Assembly (NCBI GenBank): GCA_005888315.1
Contig: VAWH01000067.1
Span: 1-64,000, forward strand
Direction: 5' to 3'
Length of the DNA: 64,000 nt
DNA from: Actinomycetota bacterium
GTDB lineage: Bacteria > Actinomycetota > Thermoleophilia > Gaiellales > Gaiellaceae
A model generated the notes under the pieces. The model was not told the origin of the DNA and made no database searches. It worked only from the letters and a program-made list of their open reading frames with translations. Positions 36,933 to 46,365 of the stretch are shown in pieces (the first letter of the stretch is position 1; each line of letters opens with the position of its first letter). The position numbers were made by a program, and so were the translations under genes.

Positions 36933-37450
36933 GAGCTTTCCTCCTCTGCGAGCAGCCGGCGAACGGCTTCGTGAGCGTGGTTGAGAGTTGCGGACACGGT
37001 TCCACGCCGGATCCCGAGCGTGCTCGCGATCCCCGCGTAGTCGAGGTCGGCGTAGTAGCGCAGGAACAGGACGAGCCGCTGGCGCTCTGGAAGGGCGGCG
37101 ACCCCCGCCCGAACAATGGTTTCCCGCGGATCGGAGTCGGCGACGGCGGCCTCGCGTTCGACGGGCTCGGCGACCACCGGCGCGTCCCGCTTTGCGTTCC
37201 GCGCCGTATTGACGACGACCTTCCAGAGCCAGGCCTCGAGCGACCCCTCGCCGCGAAAGGAGCGCCGTCGCGCGAACGCGCGCGCCAGCGCCTCCTGAAC
37301 CGCGTCGAGCGCGGCGTCGGGGCTGCCGGTGATCGCCGCGGCGACGCGGAGAAAGTCCCCGTGACGGCGCCGGTAGACCGTCTCGATCGTGTCCGGATCG
37401 GCCGCGTGCGAAATCGTGATCGGCTCCGTCATCGTCGCGTCCACACCCAT
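36929..37450 (-). CDS. ECF-family RNA polymerase sigma factor
   Basis: The product has 173 residues (or 167 from ATG 37432). Region 2 reads YRRRHGDFLRVAAAITGSPDAALDAVQEALARAFARR with WLWKVVVNTARNAKR; region 4 has ALPERQRLVLFLRYYADLDY and a helix-turn-helix GIASTLGIRRGTVSATLNHA. It would redirect polymerase in response to a signal transmitted by the overlapping downstream membrane protein. Confidence 0.88.
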   Translation of the reverse strand: MGVDATMTEPITISHAADPDTIETVYRRRHGDFLRVAAAITGSPDAALDAVQEALARAFARRRSFRGEGSLEAWLWKVVVNTARNAKRDAPVVAEPVEREAAVADSDPRETIVRAGVAALPERQRLVLFLRYYADLDYAGIASTLGIRRGTVSATLNHAHEAVRRLLAEEESS

Positions 37451-37513
37451 ACGACACGGTGCGGACGCGTTCTGTTTATCGAGGGGCAGGAGCTAGCTGC
37501 ACAAGCTCGACGA

Positions 37514-38089
37514 TCAGAGCGCGGCCACGCGAACTTCCCAGAGGTCGGCATCGAGACGCTCGGCCTCGATCGCGTAACGGTCTCCGGTCGCCTCGCCGAG
37601 CTTCTCCAGCTCGGGAACGCTGCCGAACTCCCGGTTGCCATCGACCAGGAACGTCTTGCCTTCGTCGGTCTCGGTCAGCTCGAGCTTGTCCCCTTGCGCC
37701 TCGAAGCGGGCGACGTCGATGCGAGAGGCCGAGACGACCCACAGAGACTCGGTCTGACGCACCCCGTGCGCGCGGTACGGAGGCTGGAGCTGCTGCTCGA
37801 CTGCGTCCGCGATCGCGCCCAGGTTCTCCTCGCCGGTCTCCTCGTCGACGATCAGGGTCCCGTCCGGGAGGGCGGCGAACTTCACCTCGTTTCCCTTGAC
37901 TTCGGGCGCCGTCGCCGTCGTGATCACGTCCCAGCGCCGAGGCCGCGAGACACCATGGAAGCCCGGCTCGCCGAGGAAAGCGGGCTTCCCCATCACATTC
38001 GGCGGCTCGGCCAGGAAGCCGCCGGCTTCTGCATTCATCAGGTCGCGGCCGAGACGCTTGTGAATCGGCTCGCGCCGAAAGAAGCCCAC
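37514..38089 (-). CDS. Conserved hypothetical protein between hpf and the ECF sigma gene
   Basis: The product has 191 residues, hydrophilic and without membrane segments. It begins MGFFRREPIHKRLGRDLMNA and contains PALPDGTLIVDEET-like strands and a regular alternating acidic C-terminal half (DLWEVRVAAL end). The start is one base away from the hpf stop, so the two are translationally linked. I do not recognise a characterised family. Confidence 0.7.
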   Translation of the reverse strand: MGFFRREPIHKRLGRDLMNAEAGGFLAEPPNVMGKPAFLGEPGFHGVSRPRRWDVITTATAPEVKGNEVKFAALPDGTLIVDEETGEENLGAIADAVEQQLQPPYRAHGVRQTESLWVVSASRIDVARFEAQGDKLELTETDEGKTFLVDGNREFGSVPELEKLGEATGDRYAIEAERLDADLWEVRVAAL

Positions 38090-38090
38090 G

Positions 38091-38615
38091 CTACTGGGGC
38101 TCGATCAGACCGTAGCCGCCCTGGCGGCGGCGGTAGACGATGTTGACCTCGTTCGAGTCGGCGTTCCGGAAGACGAAGAAGTCATGGCCGACGAGCTCGA
38201 GCTGAAGCACGGCTTCCTCGGCGTTCATCGGCTTGACTGCGAACTGCTTCGTCCTCACGATCTGCGGTTCTTCGGGCATCAGGATTCCTTCGTCGGGTGC
38301 CTGCCGGGAGGCGCGGCGGCGCCGGCCTCGTTTCTCGCGGTAGCGCGTCACCTGCCGCTCGAGCTTGTCGACGAGCTGGTCGATCGAGGCGCGCATGTCG
38401 TGCGAGCTCTCGCGGGCGCGCAGCACGGGCCCCTTTGTCCAGACCGTCGCCTCGGCGACGTGGTTGTCCTTGATCGACGGGTTCTGCTCGGCGGAGAGCT
38501 GGAGCTCGATCTGGGGATCGGGCAGCTGGCGTTCGAGCTTGCCGAGACGTTTCTCGGCATACGAGCGGATCGCGTCGGTGACCTCGACCCCGCGGCCCTT
38601 CACGCGAAGCTGCAC
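38091..38615 (-). CDS. hpf: Ribosome hibernation promoting factor, long form
   Basis: The product has 174 residues. The N-terminal RaiA/HPF domain (QLRVKGRGVEVTDAIRSYAEKRLGKLER, DMRASIDQLVDKLERQV) is followed by a basic linker and the C-terminal dimerisation domain (VRTKQFAVKPMNAEEAVLQLELVGHDFFVFRNA). Long-form HPF pairs ribosomes as inactive 100S particles in stationary phase. Confidence 0.94.
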   Translation of the reverse strand: MQLRVKGRGVEVTDAIRSYAEKRLGKLERQLPDPQIELQLSAEQNPSIKDNHVAEATVWTKGPVLRARESSHDMRASIDQLVDKLERQVTRYREKRGRRRRASRQAPDEGILMPEEPQIVRTKQFAVKPMNAEEAVLQLELVGHDFFVFRNADSNEVNIVYRRRQGGYGLIEPQ

Positions 38616-38625
38616 GAGTCGAAAT

Positions 38626-39279
38626 CTAGCGGACTACTCGCGCGAAAGTCACCACCTCGACCCGGCGGGCGCCGGCTTTTCGCAGCGCCGAGGCCGCGGC
38701 GTTTGCGGTCGCGCCGCTAGTGAAGACATCGTCGACGAGCACGACGGAGCTCGGGAGCGTGCCCTTGGCGTCGAAGACTCCGGCGACGTTGCGACGCCGC
38801 TCGGCCCGCGAGAGGCCGCGCTGCCGCTTGGCGGCGCGGCGGCGAAGCGGCGCGGCCAGCGGCAGCTGCCAGTGCCGGGCCAGCGCCTCCGCAAGCTGCC
38901 GGGGCGGGTGATGGCCTCGCGTGAGACCGCGATCGGGGTCGGGCGGGACGAATGTGACAACGTCCGCTCGCGGCGGCTCAAGGGCCTCGATCACGACCGA
39001 GACGGCCGCGGCGGCAAGCCGCCGCAGCGCGCGCTCCTTCCAGGCGGCGACGACTGCGCGAACGGCATCGTCGTAGTAGACGGCGGCGCGGGCGCTCGCA
39101 AACGCGAGGCGCCGGCCAGCGCATTCCCGGCAGCGGCGGACCGGCCACGCAGTGGGCGTGCCGCAGCGGCCGCAAAGCGGAGGCTCGATCCTAGGCAGGC
39201 GGGCGAGGCAAGCCGCGCAGAGCTGCGCGCCGCCAAGCCCGCAGACCACGCATCGCTGCGGCAGGAGCAGATCGAGCAC
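38626..39279 (-). CDS. ComF-family amidophosphoribosyltransferase-like protein
   Basis: The product has 217 residues from GTG 39279. Three CxxC pairs (CVVCGLGGAQLCAACL and CGRCGTPTAWPVRRCREC) form the N-terminal zinc ribbon. The PRPP-binding loop VVLVDDVFTSGATA marks a phosphoribosyltransferase fold. ComF proteins support DNA uptake in some species but are widespread in non-competent ones; no other competence genes are here. Confidence 0.88.
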   Translation of the reverse strand: MLDLLLPQRCVVCGLGGAQLCAACLARLPRIEPPLCGRCGTPTAWPVRRCRECAGRRLAFASARAAVYYDDAVRAVVAAWKERALRRLAAAAVSVVIEALEPPRADVVTFVPPDPDRGLTRGHHPPRQLAEALARHWQLPLAAPLRRRAAKRQRGLSRAERRRNVAGVFDAKGTLPSSVVLVDDVFTSGATANAAASALRKAGARRVEVVTFARVVR

Positions 39280-39317
39280 GCTCTCGAACCTAGGCCCCGC
39301 CGGCGCACGGGGTTGTG

Positions 39318-40058
39318 TCAGCTCTGTGACAACTCGCGGTCTGCTTGCTCGAGCGTCTCGGGCGAGCCGATGTCGTACCAGCGCCCCGGCACCTGCCAGA
39401 CGTAGAAAGGCGTCCGCTCGTACATCCACTCGACCAGGCGCCCGGGCTGATCCGGATTATTGCCCTCTGCGAGGTAGCGGCCGACCAACGGCAGTGCCGA
39501 GCGTGGGTAGAAGTAGAGCGCGATCCCGGCCAGGCTGCTCTTCGGCTCCGCCGGCTTCTCCTCGAAGGCAACGATTCGCCCACCGCTGTCCGTCGCGATC
39601 GCGCTGTAGCTCTTGATCGCCTCGAGGTCACCGAGCTCCGAGGCGGCGATCACGGGCGCGTCCCGGTCCAGGCCGAACCGAACGAACTCGTCGAGGCGTC
39701 CCTCGCTGAAGACGCTGTCACCTGCCGCGACGAGCAGGTCGTCGTCGAGGGCCGCCCGGCGGATCACCAGCGCGAGGTCGCCGATCGCGCCGAGCTTGTC
39801 AGTCTCGCTCGTCGTGCCATCGTCGACGACCACCACCTCCGGCGGGCCTGCCCACGACTCTGCGAACTCGCGGAAGCGGCCGGCGAACTTCGCGTTTGTG
39901 ATGATGTAGACGCGTTCCAGGGATTCGATCGTCGCGAGCTGCCCGAGCAACCGCTCGAGGATCGGGCGTCCCCCGACCTGGAGCAGGTGCTTAGGCTGAT
40001 CGAGCGTCAGCGGGTAGAGCCGGGTGGCGTAGCCCGCTGCCAGAACAATTGCCTTCAC
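39318..40058 (-). CDS. Sugar-phosphate nucleotidyltransferase
   Basis: The product has 246 residues. The signature MKAIVLAAGYATRLYPLTLDQPKHLL, the conserved GDSVFSE segment with the metal-binding Asp, FEEKPAEP and the C-terminal WYDIGSPETLEQAD are those of RfbA/GlmU-type pyrophosphorylases. It activates a sugar-1-phosphate, likely for envelope polysaccharide made with the other sugar genes at 41756-44232. Confidence 0.9.
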   Translation of the reverse strand: MKAIVLAAGYATRLYPLTLDQPKHLLQVGGRPILERLLGQLATIESLERVYIITNAKFAGRFREFAESWAGPPEVVVVDDGTTSETDKLGAIGDLALVIRRAALDDDLLVAAGDSVFSEGRLDEFVRFGLDRDAPVIAASELGDLEAIKSYSAIATDSGGRIVAFEEKPAEPKSSLAGIALYFYPRSALPLVGRYLAEGNNPDQPGRLVEWMYERTPFYVWQVPGRWYDIGSPETLEQADRELSQS

Positions 40059-40090
40059 TACTGCGAGGCGCGACGGTAGAAACCAGCTAT

Positions 40091-40115
40091 CCGGAAAATG
40101 CGCAGCATTTTTCGG
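40091..40115 (-). terminator. Terminator candidate after ahcY
   Basis: On the minus strand CCGAAAAATGC pairs with GCATTTTCCGG (one mismatch) across a short TGC loop, two bases after the ahcY stop codon. The A/T-rich stem and flanks fit an intrinsic terminator. Confidence 0.65.
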
Positions 40116-40116
40116 G

Positions 40117-41385
40117 TTAAGTCCCCTCGTCCCACGAGGCCAGGTACTTGGCCTGCTCCTCGCTGAGGACGTCGAGCTCGACCCCCATCGTCTCGAGCTT
40201 CAGACGAGCGATCTCGCTGTCGATCTCGGTCGGCACCGGATAGACGCGGCGCTCGAGATCGGCGGCGTTCATGACGACGTACTCGGACGACAACGCCTGG
40301 TTGGCGAACGACATGTCCATGACCGACGCGGGATGACCCTCGGCGGCCGAGAGGTTGACGAGCCGCCCGTCGGCGACGAGGTAGAGCTTCTTGCCGCCTT
40401 CGAGCTCGAACTCCTCGACGAACTCGCGCGCCTTTCTCGTCTCCGTCGCGAGCTGGCGAAGTGCCGGAATTTCGATCTCGACGTTGAAATGGCCCGTGTT
40501 GGCCAGGATCGCGCCGTCCTTCATTCGCTTCATGTGCTCGCGGGTGATGACGGACTTGTCGCCTGTGGCAGTGCAGAAGATGTCACCGGACTCGACCGCC
40601 TTGCTCATCGGCTGCACCGCGAAGCCGTCCATCGTCGCCTCGAGCGCGCGCAGAGGATCGACCTCGGTGACGATCACGTGCGCGCCCATCCCACGTGCGC
40701 GGAGTGCGACCCCCTTGCCTACCCAGCCGTAACCGCAGACGACGAAAGTCGCACCGGCGAGCAGCACGTTCGTGGCGCGGATGATTCCGTCGATCGTCGA
40801 CTGCCCGGTCCCGTAGCGGTTGTCGAACATGTGCTTCGTGTTCGCGTCGTTGACGGCAATTACCGGAAAGCCGAGCGCCCCGTCACGCTCGAGCGCCTTC
40901 AGGCGAATGACGCCGGTCGTCGTCTCCTCCATGCCGCCGAGGATGTCGCCGAGCTGCTCGCGGCGATGCGAGTGGAGGACGCCGATCACGTCGGCACCGT
41001 CGTCCATCGTCAACTGCGGCTTGTGGTCGACGGCGGCCTCGATGTGGCGATAGTAGGTGTCGTTGTCCTCGCCCTTGATCGCAAACACGGCGACGTCGAA
41101 CTCGTCAACCAGCGCGGCGGCGACGTCGTCCTGAGTCGAGAGCGGGTTCGATGCGCAGAGGACGATGTCGGCGCCGCCGGCCTTGAGCGTGCGCATCAGA
41201 TTTGCGGTCTCGCTCGTCACGTGTAGACAGGCGGCGATGCGGTAGCCGGCGAGCGGCTGGTCGACCTCGAAGCGGTCGCGGATCGCGGCGAGCACCGGCA
41301 TGTGCCGGTCGGCCCATGTGATCCGCACGACACCATTAGGCGCGAGCGAGAGGTCTTTCACGTCATGACGCTTGGTAGTGGCCAT
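40117..41385 (-). CDS. ahcY: Adenosylhomocysteinase (S-adenosylhomocysteine hydrolase)
   Basis: The product has 422 residues from ATG 41385 behind GGAAGG. The NAD-binding loop is [18 protein letters not shown]; substrate-binding blocks include [31 protein letters not shown] and [11 protein letters not shown]. It splits S-adenosylhomocysteine to adenosine and homocysteine, which the MetE-like pair at 46366-48437 could remethylate. The upstream MerR gene is 22 bases away and likely shares its transcript. Confidence 0.96.
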   Translation of the reverse strand: MATTKRHDVKDLSLAPNGVVRITWADRHMPVLAAIRDRFEVDQPLAGYRIAACLHVTSETANLMRTLKAGGADIVLCASNPLSTQDDVAAALVDEFDVAVFAIKGEDNDTYYRHIEAAVDHKPQLTMDDGADVIGVLHSHRREQLGDILGGMEETTTGVIRLKALERDGALGFPVIAVNDANTKHMFDNRYGTGQSTIDGIIRATNVLLAGATFVVCGYGWVGKGVALRARGMGAHVIVTEVDPLRALEATMDGFAVQPMSKAVESGDIFCTATGDKSVITREHMKRMKDGAILANTGHFNVEIEIPALRQLATETRKAREFVEEFELEGGKKLYLVADGRLVNLSAAEGHPASVMDMSFANQALSSEYVVMNAADLERRVYPVPTEIDSEIARLKLETMGVELDVLSEEQAKYLASWDEGT

Positions 41386-41407
41386 CGAATCCTTCCGTTG
41401 GTGTGCG

Positions 41408-41731
41408 TTAGGCGGCGAGTAGCCGCTCGTGCTTGCGTTGCTCCCAGTCGAGGGCGGATAGCTGCGCGCCGGCGAGCCATGTCTCGACGGCCGCCTGCAG
41501 CGCAGGGTCCCGCTGAAGCCGGAGCGTGAAGGCCAGCTCGTCGATGCCGACGCCGAAGCGGCTGCGAAGCTCGGCGAGCGAGCGGAGCTGGTTGAGCTCG
41601 AGCAGCCCGTACTGCCGGTAGCCACTGTCTGTTCGCGCGGGAACGACGAGACCGGCGCGCTCCAGGTAGCGCAGCATCCTCGGCGACCATCCGGTGGCCG
41701 TGGCGGCTTGACCCACGGTCAGCGATTCCAT
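41408..41731 (-). CDS. MerR-family transcriptional regulator
   Basis: The product has 107 residues. The winged helix reads [26 protein letters not shown] followed by [20 protein letters not shown], with a coiled-coil dimer helix after it. No metal-binding cysteines are present, so it is not a metal sensor of classic type. It probably controls the ahcY operon directly. Confidence 0.88.
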   Translation of the reverse strand: MESLTVGQAATATGWSPRMLRYLERAGLVVPARTDSGYRQYGLLELNQLRSLAELRSRFGVGIDELAFTLRLQRDPALQAAVETWLAGAQLSALDWEQRKHERLLAA

Positions 41732-41755
41732 CGGCGAAACCTTAACAGAACTGTG

Positions 41756-42172
41756 TCAGGGTTGCACAGTACCCTCGCGCCCGTACTCGTCCTCGAGGCG
41801 GACGACGTCGTCGAGCTGCGGGGTCGAGACCTCGAGGATCGTCGTGTCCTCCACGGCGCGAATGCGATGCACGGTGCCGGGCCGGAGACGGAAGGCGACG
41901 CCGGGCCCGACGACCTCCGTCGTCAGGACCGCCTGGCCGGCCTCGCCGAGTTGGAGCTCGGCACGGCCCTCGAGCACGTACCAGCTCTCGTCCTTTTTGC
42001 GGTGGAACTGCAGACTGAGCGACTGCCCGGCGCGCACGAAGAGGAGCTTTCCGGCGTAGTCCTCGGCCTTCGCCCAGATCAGCTCGTGACCCCAGGGCTT
42101 TTCTACCTTGTGCGGCCGGAAGGAGAAGGGATCGAGCCCCTCGAGATTAGGCGAGGACAACGGCCTCTCCAT
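41756..42172 (-). CDS. Cupin-domain protein (mannose-6-phosphate isomerase type II-like)
   Basis: The product has 138 residues. The double-stranded beta-helix core is SLSLQFHRKKDESWYVLEGRAEL with His/Glu metal ligands and GTVHRIRAVEDTTILEVSTP. The PHKVEKPWGHELIWA start matches the mannose-6-phosphate isomerase C-terminal cupin. It lies beside a nucleotidyltransferase gene (12 bases apart), suggesting a sugar isomerase or binding role in the same pathway. Confidence 0.8.
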   Translation of the reverse strand: MERPLSSPNLEGLDPFSFRPHKVEKPWGHELIWAKAEDYAGKLLFVRAGQSLSLQFHRKKDESWYVLEGRAELQLGEAGQAVLTTEVVGPGVAFRLRPGTVHRIRAVEDTTILEVSTPQLDDVVRLEDEYGREGTVQP

Positions 42173-42184
42173 GGTTGGGCGATC

Positions 42185-42877
42185 CTACGCCTGTAGCCAT
42201 TCAGGATGCGCGCCGAGGTACTCCTCCGCTCGGCGGAGATCCTTCGGTGTGTTCACGGTGAGCCACAGCCCTTCGTGCCGGAAGGCCCGGAGCTTGCCCT
42301 CGGCCGCAAGCTCCGGGAACGCGGTCGTCTCGTGGTCGCCCCGCTCCGGGAAGCGAGCGAGCGCCTCTTCGCTGAGTACGTAGACGCCGCAGCTGACCCA
42401 GGACTCGATCGTTCCGCCCTCGGCGAAGCCGGTGACCCGATCGTCGTCGAGCTCGACGACGCCGAACGGCGACCTCGGCTGCGCGACCGCGATCGTCGCG
42501 GCTGTGCCGCTCGAGCGGTGTCGAGCAAGCAGGGCCGCGAAGTCGAGATCGAGCAACTCGTCGCCGTTGAGCGCGAGCACGTCGTCGGCCTCTTGCCGCT
42601 CCGCCGCGGCGAAGCGGATGCCTCCACCCCGCCCGAGCCGCTCGGGCTCCTCGGCAATCGCCACCTCGGGGCCCAGCCCGTTCAGCGCGGCCGCGAATTC
42701 CTCGCCGGCGCCGGCGTTGCAGCTGACGATCACCCGGTCGACTCCGGCGCGTCCCAACAGGCCGAGCTGCCAGGCCGCCAGAGGCCGCCCAGCCACGGGC
42801 ACGAGCGGCTTTGGGAGGCCGCCCGCGGCGTCGCCGAGCCGCTCGGCCTTGCCACCCGCCAGAATGATCGCTTCCAC
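42185..42877 (-). CDS. Sugar-phosphate nucleotidyltransferase (GMP/UTP-type)
   Basis: The product has 230 residues. MEAIILAGGKAERLGDAAGGLPKPLVPVAGRPL is the nucleotide-binding start, LALNGDELLDLD holds the metal Asp, and WLTVNTPKDLRRAEEYL ends the fold as in HddC/mannose-1-phosphate guanylyltransferase proteins. Its stop overlaps the upstream dehydrogenase frame by one base. Confidence 0.88.
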   Translation of the reverse strand: MEAIILAGGKAERLGDAAGGLPKPLVPVAGRPLAAWQLGLLGRAGVDRVIVSCNAGAGEEFAAALNGLGPEVAIAEEPERLGRGGGIRFAAAERQEADDVLALNGDELLDLDFAALLARHRSSGTAATIAVAQPRSPFGVVELDDDRVTGFAEGGTIESWVSCGVYVLSEEALARFPERGDHETTAFPELAAEGKLRAFRHEGLWLTVNTPKDLRRAEEYLGAHPEWLQA

Positions 42878-44232
42878 TACTCGGCGAGTTCTGCGTCGAC
42901 CTCAGGCGTCTCGGGCAGCGCAGCGAGTGGCGACGACGCGCGGCCGATGCCCTCGTAGTCGAACCCGGCCCCTCGCGTCGTCTCAGGGTCAAGCAGGTTC
43001 CGGCCGTCGACGATCAGCGGACGTCGCATCGCCTCCCGAACCTCGGCCGAGGCGATCGAGCGAAACTCGTCCCAGTCGGTGACGATCACGGCGGCGTCGG
43101 CGCCGGTGATAGCTTCGAGCGCCGTCGAGCAGAGCGTCACGCCGCGGAGAAGCTCGTGGGTCTTTGCGGCTGGGTCGTAGGCGCGGACGTCCGCGCCTTC
43201 GGCGAGCAGCCGCGACGCAAGCACGAGAGACGGCGCATCCCGCATGTCGTCGGTGTTCGGCTTGAAGCTCAGGCCGAGCAGCGCGACCGTGCTTCCGCGC
43301 AACCGTCCAAGATGCTTCTGAAGCTTTTGAACAACTCGGCGCTTCTGGAGTTCGTTGACCTCAATCACCGCCGAGAGCAGCTGAAACTGGTAGCCGGAGT
43401 TGCCTGCGAGCTGCTTCAAAGCCGAGACATCTTTCCCAAAGCAACTCCCGCCCCAGCCGATGCCTGCGCGAAGGAAGTGTGGGCCGAGCCTGTGGTCGAG
43501 GCCGACGCCGTGGGCGACCCTCTCGACGTCTGCACCGACAAGTTCGCAGACATTGGCGATCTCGTTGATGAAGCTGATTCGGGTCGTCAGGAAGGCATTT
43601 GCCGCCAGCTTGATCATCTCGGCCGAGGCGACGTCGGCCCGCACGATTGGCGCTTCCATACTGTCGTAGAGCACGGCAACACGGTCGCCGTCCGCCTCGG
43701 CGAACGAGCCGACGACGATCCGATCCGGATGCATGAAGTCGTCGACGGCCCCTCCCTCGGCCAGGAACTCCGGGTTCGAGACGTAGCCGATGTGGCTGAG
43801 CCCGCGCGTTTCGAGCGCGGCGCGCACCTTCTCTCCGGTGCCCACAGGGACGGTGCTCTTCATGACGAGGATCGTGCGGCGCTCGAGCTGCGGCAGCTCG
43901 TCGATCACCGTCCAGACCCGTGAAAGGTCGGCGTCGCCGGAGTAGGTCGGCGGCGTGTCGACGCAGACGAAGACGAGCTCCGCCGCTCCGGCAGCTTCCG
44001 CGGCGTCGAGCGTAAACGTCAGCCGATCGGCGTTCCGCTGCAGCAGCTCGCCCAGGTCGGGCTCGAAGAACGGCACCTCCCCCGTCCGCAACCGTTCGAT
44101 CTTCTCGGGTACGACGTCCCGAATCGTCACCTCGTGCCCGAGCTCCGCGAAGCAGGCGCCCGTGACGAGACCGACCCAACCCGCGCCGAAGATCGCGATC
44201 GGCTCTTTGCCCTGCCTGTCCACGCGACTCAC
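42877..44232 (-). CDS. UDP-glucose/GDP-mannose dehydrogenase family protein
   Basis: The product has 451 residues. Rossmann motif AIFGAGWVGLVTGACFAELGHEV; the catalytic cysteine lies in GIGWGGSCFGKDVSALKQLA; the C-terminal domain carries LLGLSFKPNTDDMRDAPSL. It oxidises a nucleotide hexose to the uronic acid with two NAD. It overlaps the LCP gene by four bases, tying it to glycopolymer attachment. Confidence 0.93.
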   Translation of the reverse strand: MSRVDRQGKEPIAIFGAGWVGLVTGACFAELGHEVTIRDVVPEKIERLRTGEVPFFEPDLGELLQRNADRLTFTLDAAEAAGAAELVFVCVDTPPTYSGDADLSRVWTVIDELPQLERRTILVMKSTVPVGTGEKVRAALETRGLSHIGYVSNPEFLAEGGAVDDFMHPDRIVVGSFAEADGDRVAVLYDSMEAPIVRADVASAEMIKLAANAFLTTRISFINEIANVCELVGADVERVAHGVGLDHRLGPHFLRAGIGWGGSCFGKDVSALKQLAGNSGYQFQLLSAVIEVNELQKRRVVQKLQKHLGRLRGSTVALLGLSFKPNTDDMRDAPSLVLASRLLAEGADVRAYDPAAKTHELLRGVTLCSTALEAITGADAAVIVTDWDEFRSIASAEVREAMRRPLIVDGRNLLDPETTRGAGFDYEGIGRASSPLAALPETPEVDAELAE

Positions 44233-46133
44233 CTTAGAGGGCGAAGCCCACGAGCGATCGCGATCATCGTCTCGTTCGAGAGCGCGTCGTCGAGCGTGTT
44301 GACGACCCAGTACGTGGTGCGGTTCTCGGTCAGCACGACCATGTGCAGGTGGGAGCCGGAGTAGAAGAACTCGAACGTGCGGTGGCCGAAATGGCGGACG
44401 AAGTTCTTCTCCGTGAGCGCCGGCGCGTTGCCCCAGTTCGTCTCCTGGATCCCCCAGTACTCGCCGGGCGAGCCCGTGGAAAAGACAAGGCGCGCCATCC
44501 TGTGCCCCTGGACCGTGTAGACGCGTGGGTTCGGCGGCTCCGGATCGACGCGGGAGCTGCGGTCGATCACAGTCGGGTACTCGACCCGGAACGGCAGCCG
44601 GTGCCGAATTGCCCGCATGAGCGACCGCGTCGCGCTCGGATTGTGGATCGTGTGCGGCGGCTCGTGCCGCGGCGGCGGCGCGGTCGGGTTAGAGCCGACG
44701 AGCGAGCCGTCGTAGCTCTTGCCGACCGCGACGACCAGCTCGGCGCCGTTCGCATACGGCTGGAACCTCGGCGTCAGCGGCCCGGTCGAAGCGTCTGTGA
44801 AGAGCTTCGCGACCTGCTTCGCGGCGGCCTTGGCGTTCTTCTGACTCGGGTCGAAGAAGACGCGGGTGCGCGTGTGGTTCCAGCCGTCGGGCGAGTCGGC
44901 AGGGAGCTTGTTGGGCGGCTGGAGGATCTGATAGCTCCGCTCGTGCAGCTGCGTTCCCGCGGTCGCGGCCGAGCCCGTGACGCCGTTGGCATTCAAGACG
45001 GTCACGAAGATCGTCCTCGGATTGATGCCGTGCACCTTGGGCCGGTACTTCTCGTTCAACGCTGCGGCGTTCGCCCTCATGAACTCCTGCACGGCGTTGG
45101 TGATGTTCTCGGGCGCCGTGTACAGGTCCGACTGGCCTTGGAGACCCTGGATGTGCACCTGCACGAAGTGTCCGCCGGGCAGGCCATGGAAGAACAAGGC
45201 GTAATTGACCATCGTCGAAAGAGAGACACCGCTGCCGCCGGCGCGGCCGACCTCAACGTTCTTCTTGATCGCACCGAGGAGGCTCGAGACATGGAACCTC
45301 GAGTACCGCGCCAACTGCTCCTTCGCGGCGCGGACAAACATCTGCTGGCGTGCGACGCGGAAGAGGTCGTTGTCCGTGTGCCGGTAGCGCACAAAATCGA
45401 GCGCCTGCTTGCCGCTCAGCCTCTGGTAGCCCGCCTCGAGGTTGATCGCCGCGAAGCCGGTCGGGCCGGTGTGGTTGTTGAAGTAGCGCCGGTCGACGTC
45501 GATGTAGACGCCGCCGAGCTTGTCGACGACCCGGATGAAGCCGACGAAGTTGACGCTGATCAGGTAGTTGATCGGGATGTGCGTCAGCGCCCTCAGCGTC
45601 TCGAGCGGTCCGCTCGGGCCGCAGGTCGCGTAGGCATCGTTGATCTTGTTCAGCCAGGTGCCGCGCCCGGGGCAGTGGATCTCGACCCGGAGGTCGCGGG
45701 GGAACGAGAGCATCGAGACCGTGTGACTGGCCGGATCGCTGCGGATCAGCATCATCGTGTCCGATCGCCCGGGGTCTTTGCCGTCGACGTAACGATGATC
45801 CGTGCCGAGGACGAGCGCGACCGCCGGCTTGCCCGGCGCGACGTAGTCCAGCCGCTTGGCGGCCCGTTTCATCGCGCGTGAGTGCGGCGCCGTCGCCGCG
45901 GCGAAGTCGTGGCCGTAGAGATAGAGCCCCCCGGCCGCGCCGCCCGCGACCATCGCCACGATCACGAGCAGCCAGAGGAAGAAGCCCGCGATGCGGCGCG
46001 CGACGCTGCGGCCCTGGCGCGGTGGCTGCCGGTAGCGGGCGATCGGGGTCAGCACCCGGGGCGGCAGCACCGCGTGGCCGTTGCCGTTCAGGTCGGCCCC
46101 GCGCCCGATTCCTCTCTTCAGCGTGGTTCGCAT
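44229..46133 (-). CDS. LytR-CpsA-Psr (LCP) family cell-wall glycopolymer ligase
   Basis: The product has 634 residues from ATG 46133 (GTG 46187 possible). A short cytoplasmic head and a membrane anchor (IAGFFLWLLVIVAMVAGGAAGGLYLYG) precede the LCP domain: VLGTDHR, RSDTMMLIRSDPASHTVSMLSFPRDLRVEI, and FVRYRHTDNDLFRVARQQMF. A LytR_C-like domain follows (TIFVTVLNANGVTGSAATAG), then a further C-terminal domain. It transfers lipid-linked glycopolymers to peptidoglycan, consistent with the sugar-nucleotide genes next to it. Confidence 0.92.
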   Translation of the reverse strand: MRTTLKRGIGRGADLNGNGHAVLPPRVLTPIARYRQPPRQGRSVARRIAGFFLWLLVIVAMVAGGAAGGLYLYGHDFAAATAPHSRAMKRAAKRLDYVAPGKPAVALVLGTDHRYVDGKDPGRSDTMMLIRSDPASHTVSMLSFPRDLRVEIHCPGRGTWLNKINDAYATCGPSGPLETLRALTHIPINYLISVNFVGFIRVVDKLGGVYIDVDRRYFNNHTGPTGFAAINLEAGYQRLSGKQALDFVRYRHTDNDLFRVARQQMFVRAAKEQLARYSRFHVSSLLGAIKKNVEVGRAGGSGVSLSTMVNYALFFHGLPGGHFVQVHIQGLQGQSDLYTAPENITNAVQEFMRANAAALNEKYRPKVHGINPRTIFVTVLNANGVTGSAATAGTQLHERSYQILQPPNKLPADSPDGWNHTRTRVFFDPSQKNAKAAAKQVAKLFTDASTGPLTPRFQPYANGAELVVAVGKSYDGSLVGSNPTAPPPRHEPPHTIHNPSATRSLMRAIRHRLPFRVEYPTVIDRSSRVDPEPPNPRVYTVQGHRMARLVFSTGSPGEYWGIQETNWGNAPALTEKNFVRHFGHRTFEFFYSGSHLHMVVLTENRTTYWVVNTLDDALSNETMIAIARGLRPLR

Positions 46134-46365
46134 GCGGCCGGTACCCCTGCTAGTGGTGTCGCTCGATTTCTGGGTCGCTAGCACCAAGCCAGAGGCCGCA
46201 CTCGACCGCAGCGCAGGCTAGGAGCCTGGGCAAGGTCGAGGGTGGGCTCTGGTGGAGCGTGATAGCGGGGCAGAAACGAGCGTTCATCGCTGGAAGGGGT
46301 ACAAGATGTGCAAAAGCGCCTCGAAGGCGCCCGCCGCCGGCTGAGAATACCCAAGCGTTCGGCGG

